Origin: Paraburkholderia guartelaensis
Lineage (GTDB): Bacteria > Pseudomonadota > Gammaproteobacteria > Burkholderiales > Burkholderiaceae
NCBI RefSeq assembly: GCF_004353905.1
Contig: NZ_SMOD01000006.1
Coordinates: 186,001-250,000 of the forward strand
Direction: 5' to 3'
DNA length: 64,000 nt
Shown here: positions 26,994 to 35,435 of the stretch, piece after piece
How the letters are laid out: the number at the start of each line of letters is the position of its first letter
How positions within the stretch are numbered: the first letter of the stretch is position 1
Notes under the pieces: generated by a model
The model's database searches: none
What the model was told of the DNA's origin: nothing
Seen by the model: the letters and a program-made list of their open reading frames with translations, nothing else
Position numbers and translations under genes: made by a program

Positions 26994-27309
26994 CGGCGTT
27001 TCTCCCGGTGCGGTGCATTGGATTGCATACGTTGCGCAAAATACATGCGCGCCGCACGTGTTGGCTCGACTCAATATAAAACGCCGCAAGTGGCTTGCGC
27101 ATGCGCGTGGCGGGAAGCGGCAGGGTTGTGGCGGCAGGAAAAAAATTCTGATTTGGCGTGTGGTTTCCCGCACACACCTGGCTGAGAACGGCGGGAACTT
27201 GGCGCACGCGGCACGGCGCCTGTGTCCATGATGGGGCCGGCAGGAGTAAGTTTTTCATCGTCTGCCTTGCGCATGAATCCGGCGGCATGGACGAAGCGAG
27301 GGAAAGGTC
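26994..27309. promoter_or_regulatory. Divergent intergenic region between wzy and the acyltransferase gene
   Basis: About 315 bases with no credible gene. It must hold promoters for both the wzy operon (minus) and the acyltransferase (plus), though neither shows clear consensus boxes. A ten-base palindrome GCGCATGCGC at 27097-27106 and a small hairpin GCAAG-tgg-CTTGC beside it are the only structured elements seen. Confidence 0.5.
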
Positions 27310-28473
27310 ATGAAGCTACTACACGGAGTGAGACTGCCGACGAAAGCGCGTTCCGTCGAGCTCGACTTCGTGCGTGGCATTGCGATCTTTGTCGTGATGG
27401 GCTACCACTTCCACACGGTGCGCACCGGCCATCCGTGGGTGAGCGTGATCGAGTACCCGCTGAAAAGCTTCGGTCACGAAGGGGTGAATCTTTTCTTCAC
27501 ACTAAGCGGCTTTCTGGTGGGCGGCCTGCTGCTGCGCCAATACGCGCAAACGGGCCACATCGGCGCGCGCCGTTTCATCGTGCGCCGGATCTTCAAGATC
27601 TGGCCCGCGTACTACGCGCTGATTTTTTTTCACCTGCTTGCCGGCCGCCATCGGCCCGATACCTTCCTCTGGCAGAACCTCACACACATGCAGAATTACT
27701 TCGGCACCTCCATTGCGCAAACGTGGAGCCTCGCTGTCGAAGAGCACTTCTATCTGTTCCTGCCCGCGCTGTTGATCCTGCTCTCGCACTTCCGGTTGCG
27801 CGCGAATGCGCTGATCGCCGTGATGGTCAGCCTCTGCGCGATCGTCTTGACCGCGCGTTGCATCGCCGTATCGCACGGCGATCTCGTCGGGGCGTTCAAT
27901 TACACGCAGTACCGCATGGACAGCCTGCTCATCGGCGTCATACTCGCCACTGTTTACTGGATGAAGCCTGAACTCTGGAGCGTGCTCGTCGCGAAGAAGC
28001 GCTGGCTGTTCGGCGTGGTGGGGCTGCTCCTCGCCTGGTTGATTTTCGCGACGCCCGACGCCGCGCTCGACGAGAGCGTTGGCTACACGATTCAGGCCGT
28101 CGGCTTCTGCGCGCTCATCATGCTCGTGCTCGAACATTCGGGCAGATTGCGCTCGACGTGGCTGTACCGCGGGCTTGCGTGGCTCGGCGTGTACTCGTAC
28201 GGCATTTACCTCTGGCATTCGCTCGCGCTCGCGCCGGGCGACTATCTGATCCACAAGGCGAGCGCGCTCGGCGTGGCGCCGCTTGCCGCCTGGCCCGTCG
28301 TGATCGTCGCGCAGTTCTTTATCGCCGCGGTACTGGGCTATGTCACCACGCGCGCTGTCGAGTTCCCGTTCCTGCGCCTGCGCGAAGCGATGTTCCCCGA
28401 CATGCGCGGGGCCGTTCCTGCCGAGCGACCCAACACGGGCGCCGCGGACAACAAGGTCGAAGGCGTTGCGTGA
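27310..28473 (+). CDS. Acyltransferase family 3 membrane protein (OafA/ExoZ-like)
   Basis: A 387-residue integral membrane acyltransferase. The motifs are ELDFVRGIAIFVVMGYHFH with the conserved Arg and His, GVNLFFTLSGFLVGGLLLR, RRIFKIWPAYY and the catalytic-loop signature TWSLAVEEHFYLFLP. About ten transmembrane helices follow. Enzymes of this type move acetyl or other acyl groups across or at the membrane to sugars of EPS, O-antigen or Nod factors. With WcaF it is the second EPS acyltransferase in the locus, resembling in role the paired acyltransferases of cepacian clusters. It is a single plus-strand gene between two minus-strand units. Confidence 0.92.
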   Translation: MKLLHGVRLPTKARSVELDFVRGIAIFVVMGYHFHTVRTGHPWVSVIEYPLKSFGHEGVNLFFTLSGFLVGGLLLRQYAQTGHIGARRFIVRRIFKIWPAYYALIFFHLLAGRHRPDTFLWQNLTHMQNYFGTSIAQTWSLAVEEHFYLFLPALLILLSHFRLRANALIAVMVSLCAIVLTARCIAVSHGDLVGAFNYTQYRMDSLLIGVILATVYWMKPELWSVLVAKKRWLFGVVGLLLAWLIFATPDAALDESVGYTIQAVGFCALIMLVLEHSGRLRSTWLYRGLAWLGVYSYGIYLWHSLALAPGDYLIHKASALGVAPLAAWPVVIVAQFFIAAVLGYVTTRAVEFPFLRLREAMFPDMRGAVPAERPNTGAADNKVEGVA

Positions 28474-28546
28474 TCCTGTGTGACCGGGTCGAACTAATTC
28501 GGGTTGCTCAATATTGATTGAAGTTGCGAGCGGACGTTGCGAGTGT

Positions 28547-29860
28547 TCATGTCATCGCGGCCTGCAGCGTGCGCTTGAACTGTTCGAGCGTGTTGCACGA
28601 CAGGAGGTGGTCGCCCGTTGGCTGCGCGGCATTCGAGCCTGTGCGCCAACGCTCGGCGAGCGTATCGAGCGCGTGCGCGATCGTGGCGGGCTCGAGGTCG
28701 TCGAGCAGGGGGCCGAGGGCGCCGTCGCGGCAATACCAGCCGATCAGACCGTCGGCGCTGGCCACCACAGGCTTGCCGAAGCGGTACGCCTGCACGAGCA
28801 CGCCACTCATACCGTAGTGCTGCTTGTAGCCGAGCCACACGGCATCGCACGCGGAAAAGAGTTCGCGCTCCATCTCGTCGGAAATGAACTGATTGAAGAT
28901 CACCGGCGCGCTCGCGAGTAGCGGCGCGTGGGCGTCGATGAACGCGCGCGTTTCGTCGTCCTGCTGGCCCGCGATTACGAGGCACGGTGCGTCGGGTTTT
29001 TGCTCGAGCGCTAGCATCAGTTCGCGAATGCCCTTGCGTTCACCGATCGCGCCATACACGAGCAGATAACGCGTCTGCGCATCGAGCTTCAGCTTCTCGC
29101 GCGCGAGCGCGGGGTCCATGCCTTCGATTTCGGGAAACGGGTCGGCCAGATAGCTGAGCGGTGCGGCGCGCTGGGGCTTCGTGGTCGCGAACCAGTCGGG
29201 CAGCGTCGGGTCGATCGTGAAGAGTTCGCGCAGCCCGCGCGAGCGCATGGCGCGGCGAAACAGCGCCGACTTGGCCAGGTCGACGAAACGCCGGCGCGGC
29301 GTGCGCAGGCCGATGCGCGCCTGATGAAACGTCATGCCCATGACGATGGCGATCCATGGCGTCTCGCGAAATGGCGAGTCGAACCCCGCGAGCGTGTAGA
29401 AGAAGTAGTCGGCGTAGGGCGCGATGACGAGCCGCACGTGCATCGTTTTGCTCACCTGACGGAACGCCCGCGCATAGAAGTTGCGAAAGCGCATGTACAC
29501 GCTCGCGGCGAAATGCGGGCCGAAGGGAACGGTGTGCAGGTCGAGCAGCACGAGGCGCAGGTCGGGCCGCGCTTCGCGCACGATGCGCTGCGAGAGCGGA
29601 TGGTCCGCGTACTCGGTATCGGTGACGACGAGGCAACGGTGCCCGGCTTCCACGCATGCCTGCGCGATCCACTCGACGTAGCGCCAGCGGTGGCCTGTGA
29701 AGTTCGGCTCGATGATGGCGATCCAGTCGCCGCCCACCGATGCGCGTGTGCCGAGAGGCTCGGACGTCACGAGTGTGTCGGCCTCGACGTCGGACAGTGC
29801 TGCGGCGTCCGGGGTGTGAGGGTCGGCATTGCGATATCTGGCGATCGACACGTTTTCCAT
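28547..29860 (-). CDS. Glycosyltransferase, GT-B fold (GT1/GT4-like)
   Basis: A protein of about 437 residues from the ATG at 29858-29860 (MENVSIARYR); the frame stays open to 30013 and no start has a clear ribosome site. The N-terminal half holds DWIAIIEPNFTGHRWRYVEW, with a GHR motif seen in some EPS glycosyltransferases. The C-terminal half holds LVYGAIGERKGIRELMLALE and WLGYKQHYGMSGVLVQAYRF, the donor-binding region of GT4-like enzymes. Its role is transfer of a sugar to the repeat unit; specificity is unknown. It converges with the acyltransferase gene and is divergent from wzx. Confidence 0.82.
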   Translation of the reverse strand: MENVSIARYRNADPHTPDAAALSDVEADTLVTSEPLGTRASVGGDWIAIIEPNFTGHRWRYVEWIAQACVEAGHRCLVVTDTEYADHPLSQRIVREARPDLRLVLLDLHTVPFGPHFAASVYMRFRNFYARAFRQVSKTMHVRLVIAPYADYFFYTLAGFDSPFRETPWIAIVMGMTFHQARIGLRTPRRRFVDLAKSALFRRAMRSRGLRELFTIDPTLPDWFATTKPQRAAPLSYLADPFPEIEGMDPALAREKLKLDAQTRYLLVYGAIGERKGIRELMLALEQKPDAPCLVIAGQQDDETRAFIDAHAPLLASAPVIFNQFISDEMERELFSACDAVWLGYKQHYGMSGVLVQAYRFGKPVVASADGLIGWYCRDGALGPLLDDLEPATIAHALDTLAERWRTGSNAAQPTGDHLLSCNTLEQFKRTLQAAMT

Positions 29861-30192
29861 GCGGGAGGCCCGATGAGCATTATTACGAACAAAATAGCAG
29901 TGGTGCGCAAGCGGCATGCGCCAGATTGCGGGGCAGGGTGGCCGAAAAAGCCTGGGGATATGCCGATCGCTTGAAGATTCATGATTTGCCGCCTCGCGGA
30001 TCGCCCAACGCAAGCTCCCTCACGGACGGCCGCCTGACCCGTCCGATTCCGCCTGGTAGATGGCGCGTCGTGGGCGCTGCGGCGCGGTAAGGTCCAGAAC
30101 GGGTGACGAAAACGCGTTCCCAAACATGCTTGAAGGGAACTGGGAAACGGGGCTAAAGCTCCGACTCAGGGATCGACAACAGGAGATGCATT
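29861..30192. promoter_or_regulatory. Divergent intergenic region between a glycosyltransferase gene and wzx
   Basis: About 330 bases containing the leaders of the minus-strand glycosyltransferase and of wzx. Several short frames overlap here but none looks real. If the glycosyltransferase used its earliest in-frame start, up to 153 bases of this region would be coding. I see no clear promoter consensus, repeat or terminator. Confidence 0.45.
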
Positions 30193-31440
30193 TTGCGCGT
30201 AATGCGGCTGCCAGCAATACCGATCAAAGCAGGTTTCGGACCCGGCGCAGCGACCTGGGTGTTGTTGCAGCAGGTCGTCGTGCGCGGCCTCGTGGCCGTC
30301 AAGTTCCTCGTCATCGGGCGCATTCTCGGGCCGTCCGCAATCGGTCTCGCGAGCGTCGCGCTGCTCGCGGTCGCGATTGCCGAAGCGCTCTCCGATACCG
30401 GGCTCGCGCAAGCCGTCATTCAGGGCCAGTCGCCGCCAACGCGCGCCGAGGCCGGTGCCGTCTGGACCACGCTCGCCACGCGGGGCGTGCTGATCGGCTT
30501 GCTGCTGGTCGCGAGCGCGCCGCTCATGGACGCGCAGTTCCACCTGGGCGGCGCCATCGGGCTCGTGCAGCTCGCCGCGCTGCTGCCGCTCTTGCGCGGG
30601 CTCGCCTCGCCTGCGTATTTCATCACGCAGCGCGAGCGCCACTTCCAGCATATCGCGGCAATCGAAATCTCGTCCTCGTGTCTCGACTGCGCCTTCGGCA
30701 TTGGGCTCGCACTCGCGGGTGCGGGTCCGTACTCGCTCTTGCTCGGCATGATGATCGGCGAGGCCTTCAAGAGCGTCGTCACATGGATCGCGCTTTCGCC
30801 GCGTCCGCCGATCCGGCTGCGCTGGTCGGGCATCGGCCATTACGTGGGCTTCAGCCGCTGGATCTGGGCGAGCAGCGTGATCATTCTCATCACCAACCAG
30901 TTCGACAAGGTGGTGGTGGGCAAGCTGCTCGGGCCGACGCAGCTGGGCGCCTGGCAGATGTCCTCGAAGCTCGCGCAAATGCTGCTCGCCGACGCCGCGC
31001 TCGCGCTGTCGCAGTATCTCTTCCCCACGTTCGCCGCGCATCATCGTGGCGGCCCGCAATCGGCCGCGCGCCTGTTCCGGATGTATCTCATGGTGGCCGT
31101 GGCGGGGCTCGCGTGCGTGGTGGTCGTGCTGCGCTTCGCCGCCGAGCCGCTCTTTTCGCTCGTGCTCGGCGCCGCGTGGCTGTCGGCCGTGCCGCTCTTT
31201 CGCATCTTCGTCATCAACATGGCGATCAGCGCGCTGAACTCGGTGCTCGCCTCGTATCTGCGCGCCGTTGGCGATGCGCGTGCCGTCACGGTCGCGTCGC
31301 TGCTCCAGGTCGTGGCGCTTATCCTGTCCGTGCCGCCTTCATTGCACATGTGGGGCGTGACAGGCGTGGCATGGTCGATGACCGTCGGCCTGACCTCGTG
31401 CGCGGCATGGATGCTGTATCGCGTCTCGCGGCAGAAATAA
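30193..31440 (+). CDS. wzx: Repeat-unit flippase Wzx (oligosaccharide/polysaccharide transporter family)
   Basis: A 415-residue polytopic membrane protein with about twelve hydrophobic segments. Family motifs include VVRGLVAVKFLVIGRILGPS near the N-terminus, ALSDTGLAQAVIQ, and ITNQFDKVVVGKLLGPTQLG in the middle, typical of the MATE-like MVF/Wzx group. It moves the undecaprenyl-linked repeat unit to the periplasmic face. The AGGAG at 30180-30184 is well spaced for the TTG at 30193, while the next ATG (30202) is rather far from it, so the TTG start is preferred with some doubt. It stands alone on the plus strand between two glycosyltransferase genes. Confidence 0.9.
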   Translation: MRVMRLPAIPIKAGFGPGAATWVLLQQVVVRGLVAVKFLVIGRILGPSAIGLASVALLAVAIAEALSDTGLAQAVIQGQSPPTRAEAGAVWTTLATRGVLIGLLLVASAPLMDAQFHLGGAIGLVQLAALLPLLRGLASPAYFITQRERHFQHIAAIEISSSCLDCAFGIGLALAGAGPYSLLLGMMIGEAFKSVVTWIALSPRPPIRLRWSGIGHYVGFSRWIWASSVIILITNQFDKVVVGKLLGPTQLGAWQMSSKLAQMLLADAALALSQYLFPTFAAHHRGGPQSAARLFRMYLMVAVAGLACVVVVLRFAAEPLFSLVLGAAWLSAVPLFRIFVINMAISALNSVLASYLRAVGDARAVTVASLLQVVALILSVPPSLHMWGVTGVAWSMTVGLTSCAAWMLYRVSRQK

Positions 31441-31454
31441 GCCGGAGTGCAAAG

Positions 31455-31490
31455 GGATTCAAGCGGGGATTCGAGCGAGGATTCAGGCGC
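31455..31490 (+). repeat. Three tandem 12-base imperfect repeats between wzx and a glycosyltransferase gene
   Basis: Units GGATTCAAGCGG (31455-31466), GGATTCGAGCGA (31467-31478) and GGATTCAGGCGC (31479-31490) follow one another directly. They share the GGATTC core. They lie in the convergent gap after the wzx stop and run across the stop codon of the minus-strand glycosyltransferase (31483-31485). Confidence 0.7.
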
Positions 31491-32679
31491 GCAGCGCCGC
31501 TTCGACGATCTCGGCGAGCTGATGTCCCAACGTGGGCGAGTTGAGCTGACAGTAGAGCCCATGCGCGGCGGCGGCTGCCGCGCGCATTTCATCGGGCGGC
31601 ATGGACCAGATGCGCCGCAGCGTTGCGGCGAGCGCTTCTGTGCCGCCGTCGCGTCCGAAGAAAAAGCCGGTGCGGCCATCCTCGACGTAGCCCGGCTCAG
31701 GGCCCATGTGCAGCGGCAGACGGTCGTGCACGATGGGCGGCAGGCTCAACGCGAACATGTGCACGACGCTCAAGCCCGCCGAGCCCGGATAGCAGCCCAC
31801 ACGGCAGCGCCGGCTGATAGTCGCGATGGCGTCGTCGTCGAACACCGCGCCATACCAGACCACGTAACTGCGATCGCTGTACTTGCGCTTGAGGCGCTCG
31901 CCGTGCTCGCCGTCGCCGATCACGTGGAGCGTGATGTCGCTGCCTTCCGCATGAAGCTGCCCGACCACGTCGATGAGCGGCTCGATCTCCGAACCTTCGC
32001 GCAGCCTGCCGATGAAGAGGACGCCGCTCTCGGCGCCCGTCTTGGTGGCGGGCTCCACGCCGCACGAGACAGTGAGTGCGTTGTTCGCGACGACGAGCTT
32101 CGCGAGCGGGCAGCCGATGGCCACGAGCGAGCGCCGCGACGCCTCGGTATAGCAGACGTAGCGCACGGCGAGCGCGACCGCGAGGCGGTAGCAGACCGTG
32201 CGCATGAATCCCGCGGACTCGTGCCGGTAGAGCCCCTGGCCGTGAATCAGCACGGGCACGCGCATCACGCGCCCGGCGAGGAGCGCGAGCCACAGCGAGA
32301 GATAGCGAACGTCTGCAAAGATCAGGACCGCATCGGGACGTTCGAAAACGATACGGCTCAACACGCGGCTTTGCATGCGAATATGCCGCGAGGGCAGACC
32401 CGCGAAACTCGCGATATGTGTTTCGACGAATTCGTCGCAGGCGGGCTTCTCGCGCGAAAAGCCGTTGGCTTCCACGCCCTCGGAGCACGCGAACACCTTG
32501 ACGGAGAAAAGGCGGTTGAGCGACTCGATGACTTCGATGCGATAGCGCGCGATCAATGGCTGAACGTAGAAGACTACCGGGCGTTTGAGCCGCGCGCAGG
32601 ATCCGTTTTCGCAAACCGTTGTCCCGGAAGAGAGGATCTCTTGTTCCACTGGCTGGCTCCGACGCGTCGACGCAGTCAT
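31483..32679 (-). CDS. Glycosyltransferase family 4 protein
   Basis: A 398-residue GT-B glycosyltransferase. The N-terminal domain contains PVVFYVQPLIARYRIEVIES after a variable 30-residue leader. The C-terminal donor domain contains GVLFIGRLREGSEIEPLIDV and a GCYPGSAGLSVVHMFALSLP segment in place of the more common EPFGxxxxEAM signature. It probably adds one sugar of the repeat unit from the cytoplasmic side. It is convergent with wzx and divergent from the GT2 gene at 33090. Donor specificity cannot be told. Confidence 0.88.
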   Translation of the reverse strand: MTASTRRSQPVEQEILSSGTTVCENGSCARLKRPVVFYVQPLIARYRIEVIESLNRLFSVKVFACSEGVEANGFSREKPACDEFVETHIASFAGLPSRHIRMQSRVLSRIVFERPDAVLIFADVRYLSLWLALLAGRVMRVPVLIHGQGLYRHESAGFMRTVCYRLAVALAVRYVCYTEASRRSLVAIGCPLAKLVVANNALTVSCGVEPATKTGAESGVLFIGRLREGSEIEPLIDVVGQLHAEGSDITLHVIGDGEHGERLKRKYSDRSYVVWYGAVFDDDAIATISRRCRVGCYPGSAGLSVVHMFALSLPPIVHDRLPLHMGPEPGYVEDGRTGFFFGRDGGTEALAATLRRIWSMPPDEMRAAAAAAHGLYCQLNSPTLGHQLAEIVEAALRA

Positions 32680-33089
32680 GTTGAGAGGAACTTTCCGGGG
32701 GGGCGGGTTAGTCGGTCATATTTTCGCAAATCTCTTTTAGCAGTTGTAGTCGAGTCTTATCAAAAGAGGAATCCGAAAATTGCTATTGAACGAATCTACC
32801 GGACGGTGCCGCGCTATGGGCGATGCGTAATCGATAAATGCGCAAAAAGGTGCAATAAATGCGGAGTTAATTGAATGGAAGAAGAGAGGCGGTAAAAGGT
32901 GCGTCAATGCGCGAGCGGTACAGTTGCCGCGCACAGTGCGTTACCCAACGCATGCTCGTTCACAAACAGTTGGAATCAGTCGTTGAATAGATCGTTTCGG
33001 ACAACTTCAATCCGGCCCGACTGGGAGGGCGAGTGCCTCGTGCTAACCTCGATTCGAGTCGAAACGACCACCGGAATGCGGAGAAACCG
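32680..33089. promoter_or_regulatory. Divergent intergenic region between two glycosyltransferase genes
   Basis: About 410 bases without a credible gene. The part 32715-32890 is notably AT-rich compared with the surrounding coding DNA, which suits promoters for the minus-strand GT4 gene and the plus-strand GT2 gene. No consensus -35/-10 pair, palindrome or terminator is clear enough to call. Confidence 0.5.
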
Positions 33090-34028
33090 ATGACAACGCT
33101 CGCCACCGATGATCTCGCATCTTCCATGGCGGCCCCGAACGGCGCGAAGGCGCGCATGCGCGTAGCGGTGGTGATCGCGACCAAGGGGCGGCCAACAGCG
33201 ACCGCATGGGTCGTGCGTCTGCTCGCGCGGCAAACGGTGCGGCCGGATCAAATCATCCTTTCGGGCAGCAGTGCAGACGACATCGGACCTTACGACGCCA
33301 ACGGTTTGCGCGTGAACGAAATCATCGGCACGGCGGGTTCGAGCGTGCAACGCAATCGCGCGCTCGACGCGCTTGCGCCCGACATCGACGTCGTCATTTT
33401 CCTCGACGACGACTTCGCGCCCGAGTGTCACTGGATCGAGCTTTGCGTGGAACTGTTCGAGAGCGACGCGAATCTCGTGGGCTTTTCGGGCCGCACGCTG
33501 CGCGACGGTGCGAACACGCAACCGATCGCATGGGAAGAAGCCATCGCGCTCGTGGACGGTGCGCAAGCCGAAGTGATGCGGCGTCCGCTGCTGCGGCCCT
33601 GCGTGGAACTGTATGGCTGCAACATGGCGTGCCGCGCGCAGGCTATCGCCGATCTGCGCTTCGACGAGCGTCTCGTGCTGTACGGCTGGCTGGAAGACAA
33701 GGACTTCTCGCGGCGCCTCGCGCGCCGTGGCGGGGTCGTGTACTGCGACTATCTGCTGGGTGTCCACCTCGGGCTGCGAGGCGGGCGCGTATCGGGCCGG
33801 CGCTTCGGCTATTCGCAGGTGGTCAACGCGATGTACCTGTGCAACAAGGGCGTGATGTCGCGCAAGGAAGCGACCAGCAACATCCTGCGCGCGCTAAGCA
33901 TGAACTGCGTGAAGTCGGTGCGCCCGGAGGCGCACCTCGACCGGCGCGGCAGGCTCATCGGCAACGTGATCGGGATTGCCGATCTGTGCATCGGCGCAGT
34001 GCGGCCCGAGCGCGCGGAGCGGCTGTAA
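33090..34028 (+). CDS. Glycosyltransferase family 2 protein
   Basis: A GT-A enzyme of 312 residues from the ATG at 33090, which has a GGAG ribosome site seven bases upstream; the frame to 33033 lacks one. Motifs are VVIATKGRPTATAWVVRLLA at the start, SSVQRNRALDAL, and the metal-binding FLDDDFAPECHWIE (DxD). ELYGCNMACRAQAI and YGWLEDKDFSRRLA follow, as in GT2 rhamnosyl- or glucosyltransferases. It is the last plus-strand gene of the EPS locus and probably adds a sugar to the repeat unit. No transmembrane segment is visible, so it is not a processive synthase. Confidence 0.9.
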   Translation: MTTLATDDLASSMAAPNGAKARMRVAVVIATKGRPTATAWVVRLLARQTVRPDQIILSGSSADDIGPYDANGLRVNEIIGTAGSSVQRNRALDALAPDIDVVIFLDDDFAPECHWIELCVELFESDANLVGFSGRTLRDGANTQPIAWEEAIALVDGAQAEVMRRPLLRPCVELYGCNMACRAQAIADLRFDERLVLYGWLEDKDFSRRLARRGGVVYCDYLLGVHLGLRGGRVSGRRFGYSQVVNAMYLCNKGVMSRKEATSNILRALSMNCVKSVRPEAHLDRRGRLIGNVIGIADLCIGAVRPERAERL

Positions 34029-34033
34029 TTCAC

Positions 34034-34064
34034 GCGCGGCGCGGCTCAAATGGCCGCACCGCGC
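34034..34064. terminator. Hairpin between the convergent GT2 gene and aroG
   Basis: Arms GCGCGGcGCGGC (34034-34045) and GCCGCaCCGCGC (34053-34064) pair over 11 of 12 positions with a 7-base loop. There is no T tract on either strand. It marks the end of the EPS locus and may act as a weak bidirectional terminator. Confidence 0.45.
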
Positions 34065-34083
34065 GCTCCGATGCGTGCGGCTC

Positions 34084-35157
34084 TCAGTTGCCCGAACCGC
34101 GCGCAATGCGGCGCTGCTTCACAGCTTGCGCGAGCCCTTCGAGCACGCCCACGCTTTCGTCCCAGCCGATGCACGCGTCGGTGATGCTCTGGCCATAGGT
34201 CAGCTCGCAGCCTTCCTTCAGGTCCTGGCGGCCCGCCACGAGGTGCGATTCCACCATCACGCCCACGATGCGCTCGTCGCCACCCGCAATCTGGCGGCCG
34301 ATGTCGGCACACACCGGAATCTGGTTCTCGTGCTTCTTCGAGCTGTTCGCGTGGCTCGCGTCGATCATGAGGCGCGCGGCGAGACCCGCCTTGCCGATAT
34401 CGCTGCATGCGGCGTTCACGCTATCCGCATCGTAGTTCGGCGTCTTGCCGCCACGCAGAATCACATGGCAGTCCTCATTACCTGCAGTCGAGACGATGGC
34501 CGAGTGGCCGCCCTTCGTCACCGAGAGGAAATGGTGCGGCTGCGACGCGGCCTTGATCGCGTCCACGGCGATCTTCACGTTGCCGTCCGTGCCGTTCTTG
34601 AAGCCGACCGGGCACGACAGGCCCGAAGCCAGCTCGCGGTGCACCTGCGATTCCGTTGTGCGCGCACCGATCGCGCCCCACGAGATCAGATCGGCGATGT
34701 ACTGCGGGCTGATCATGTCGAGATATTCGGTGCCGGCGGGCAGGCCCAACTCGTTGATTGAGACGAGCAACTCGCGCGCGGTACGCAGACCGTCGTTGAT
34801 CTTGAAGCTGTTGTCGAGGTACGGGTCGTTGATGAGGCCCTTCCAGCCCACCGTCGTGCGCGGCTTCTCGAAGTACACGCGCATCACGATCTCGAGCTCG
34901 TTCTTGAAGCGCTTGCGCTCTTCGACGAGCTTCTTCGCGTAGTCGACCGCGGCCTTGGTGTCGTGAATCGAGCACGGCCCGACGATGACGATCAGGCGGT
35001 CGTCCATGCCGTGCAGGATGCGGTGCATGGCGCGACGCGATTCGAAGATCAGCGTGGAGGCGGCTTCCGAGCAGGGGAATTCGCGGATCAGGTGAGCGGG
35101 CGGCGTGAGTTCCTTGAGTTCGCGGATGCGGACATCGTCGGTGTTGTGCGGGGGCAT
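34084..35157 (-). CDS. aroG: 3-deoxy-7-phosphoheptulonate (DAHP) synthase, AroG/AroF/AroH class
   Basis: A 357-residue class I (AroA-I-alpha) DAHP synthase. The start is the ATG at 35155-35157 with AGGAGAAAA upstream. Motifs include IVIVGPCSIHDTKAAVDYAK, RVYFEKPRTTVGWKGLINDP, SPQYIADLISWGAIGARTTE and MIDASHANSSKKHENQ with the metal and substrate residues. It condenses phosphoenolpyruvate and erythrose-4-phosphate, the first step to Phe, Tyr and Trp. Which amino acid inhibits it cannot be read here. The transcript leader holds an aromatic-rich peptide and a terminator, suggesting attenuation by charged aromatic tRNAs. The gene is convergent with the EPS GT2 gene and lies downstream of tldD, from which a terminator separates it. 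Confidence 0.96.
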   Translation of the reverse strand: MPPHNTDDVRIRELKELTPPAHLIREFPCSEAASTLIFESRRAMHRILHGMDDRLIVIVGPCSIHDTKAAVDYAKKLVEERKRFKNELEIVMRVYFEKPRTTVGWKGLINDPYLDNSFKINDGLRTARELLVSINELGLPAGTEYLDMISPQYIADLISWGAIGARTTESQVHRELASGLSCPVGFKNGTDGNVKIAVDAIKAASQPHHFLSVTKGGHSAIVSTAGNEDCHVILRGGKTPNYDADSVNAACSDIGKAGLAARLMIDASHANSSKKHENQIPVCADIGRQIAGGDERIVGVMVESHLVAGRQDLKEGCELTYGQSITDACIGWDESVGVLEGLAQAVKQRRIARGSGN

Positions 35158-35262
35158 GGTCGTTTTCTCCTGATCCTGTGCGTAGCGTGCGTCGTGCGGA
35201 CGGTGCTTCAAATTCGGTTAGATGAAGGTGCGGCTCGTAACTGTTGTCGAAACTGCGGGGCG

Positions 35263-35293
35263 AAAAAAAACCGCCAGGCTTGGCTGGCGGTTT
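35263..35293 (-). terminator. Attenuator terminator in the aroG leader
   Basis: On the minus strand the arms ACCGCCAG and CTGGCGGT (with further flanking A-T pairs) form a stem of 8 to 10 pairs with loop CCAAGC, followed by a run of eight T residues. This is a strong Rho-independent terminator. It lies 106 bases before the aroG start and 30 bases after the leader-peptide stop, so it stands inside the aroG transcript rather than behind a gene. A CTGGCGG segment in the leader peptide (35337-35343) can pair with the 5' arm and would prevent the hairpin. Confidence 0.85.
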
Positions 35294-35322
35294 CTCGTGT
35301 GTTCGGGGTCCTGCGCGTACTA

Positions 35323-35391
35323 TCAACCCTCTCGATCCGCCAGCGGTCTGAGATACCAAAAGAAGTAAAAATAAAACTTCGTGGCGAACAT
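35323..35391 (-). CDS. aroG leader peptide, aromatic-rich (predicted attenuation peptide)
   Basis: A 22-codon reading frame from the ATG at 35389-35391 to the TGA at 35323-35325, beginning MFATK and ending LRPLADREG. Between them residues 6-13 read FYFYFFWY: eight consecutive aromatic codons, with one more Phe at position 2. Such a run is most unlikely by chance and is the hallmark of amino-acid attenuation leaders (compare pheA, trpL and his leaders). It lies between a plausible promoter and a strong terminator ahead of aroG. The last coding part contains CTGGCGG, which can compete with the terminator. The ribosome site is weak. Confidence 0.85.
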   Translation of the reverse strand: MFATKFYFYFFWYLRPLADREG

Positions 35392-35435
35392 GGCGGTCGT
35401 GTCTGAACGTTCGTTACGTCGAAAGGTTGATTGCC

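Noticed and set aside
30060..31544. A 494-codon plus-strand frame overlapping wzx
   Set aside because: It is an off-frame shadow; the wzx frame has membrane helices and family motifs, while this one is Arg/Ala-rich without any.
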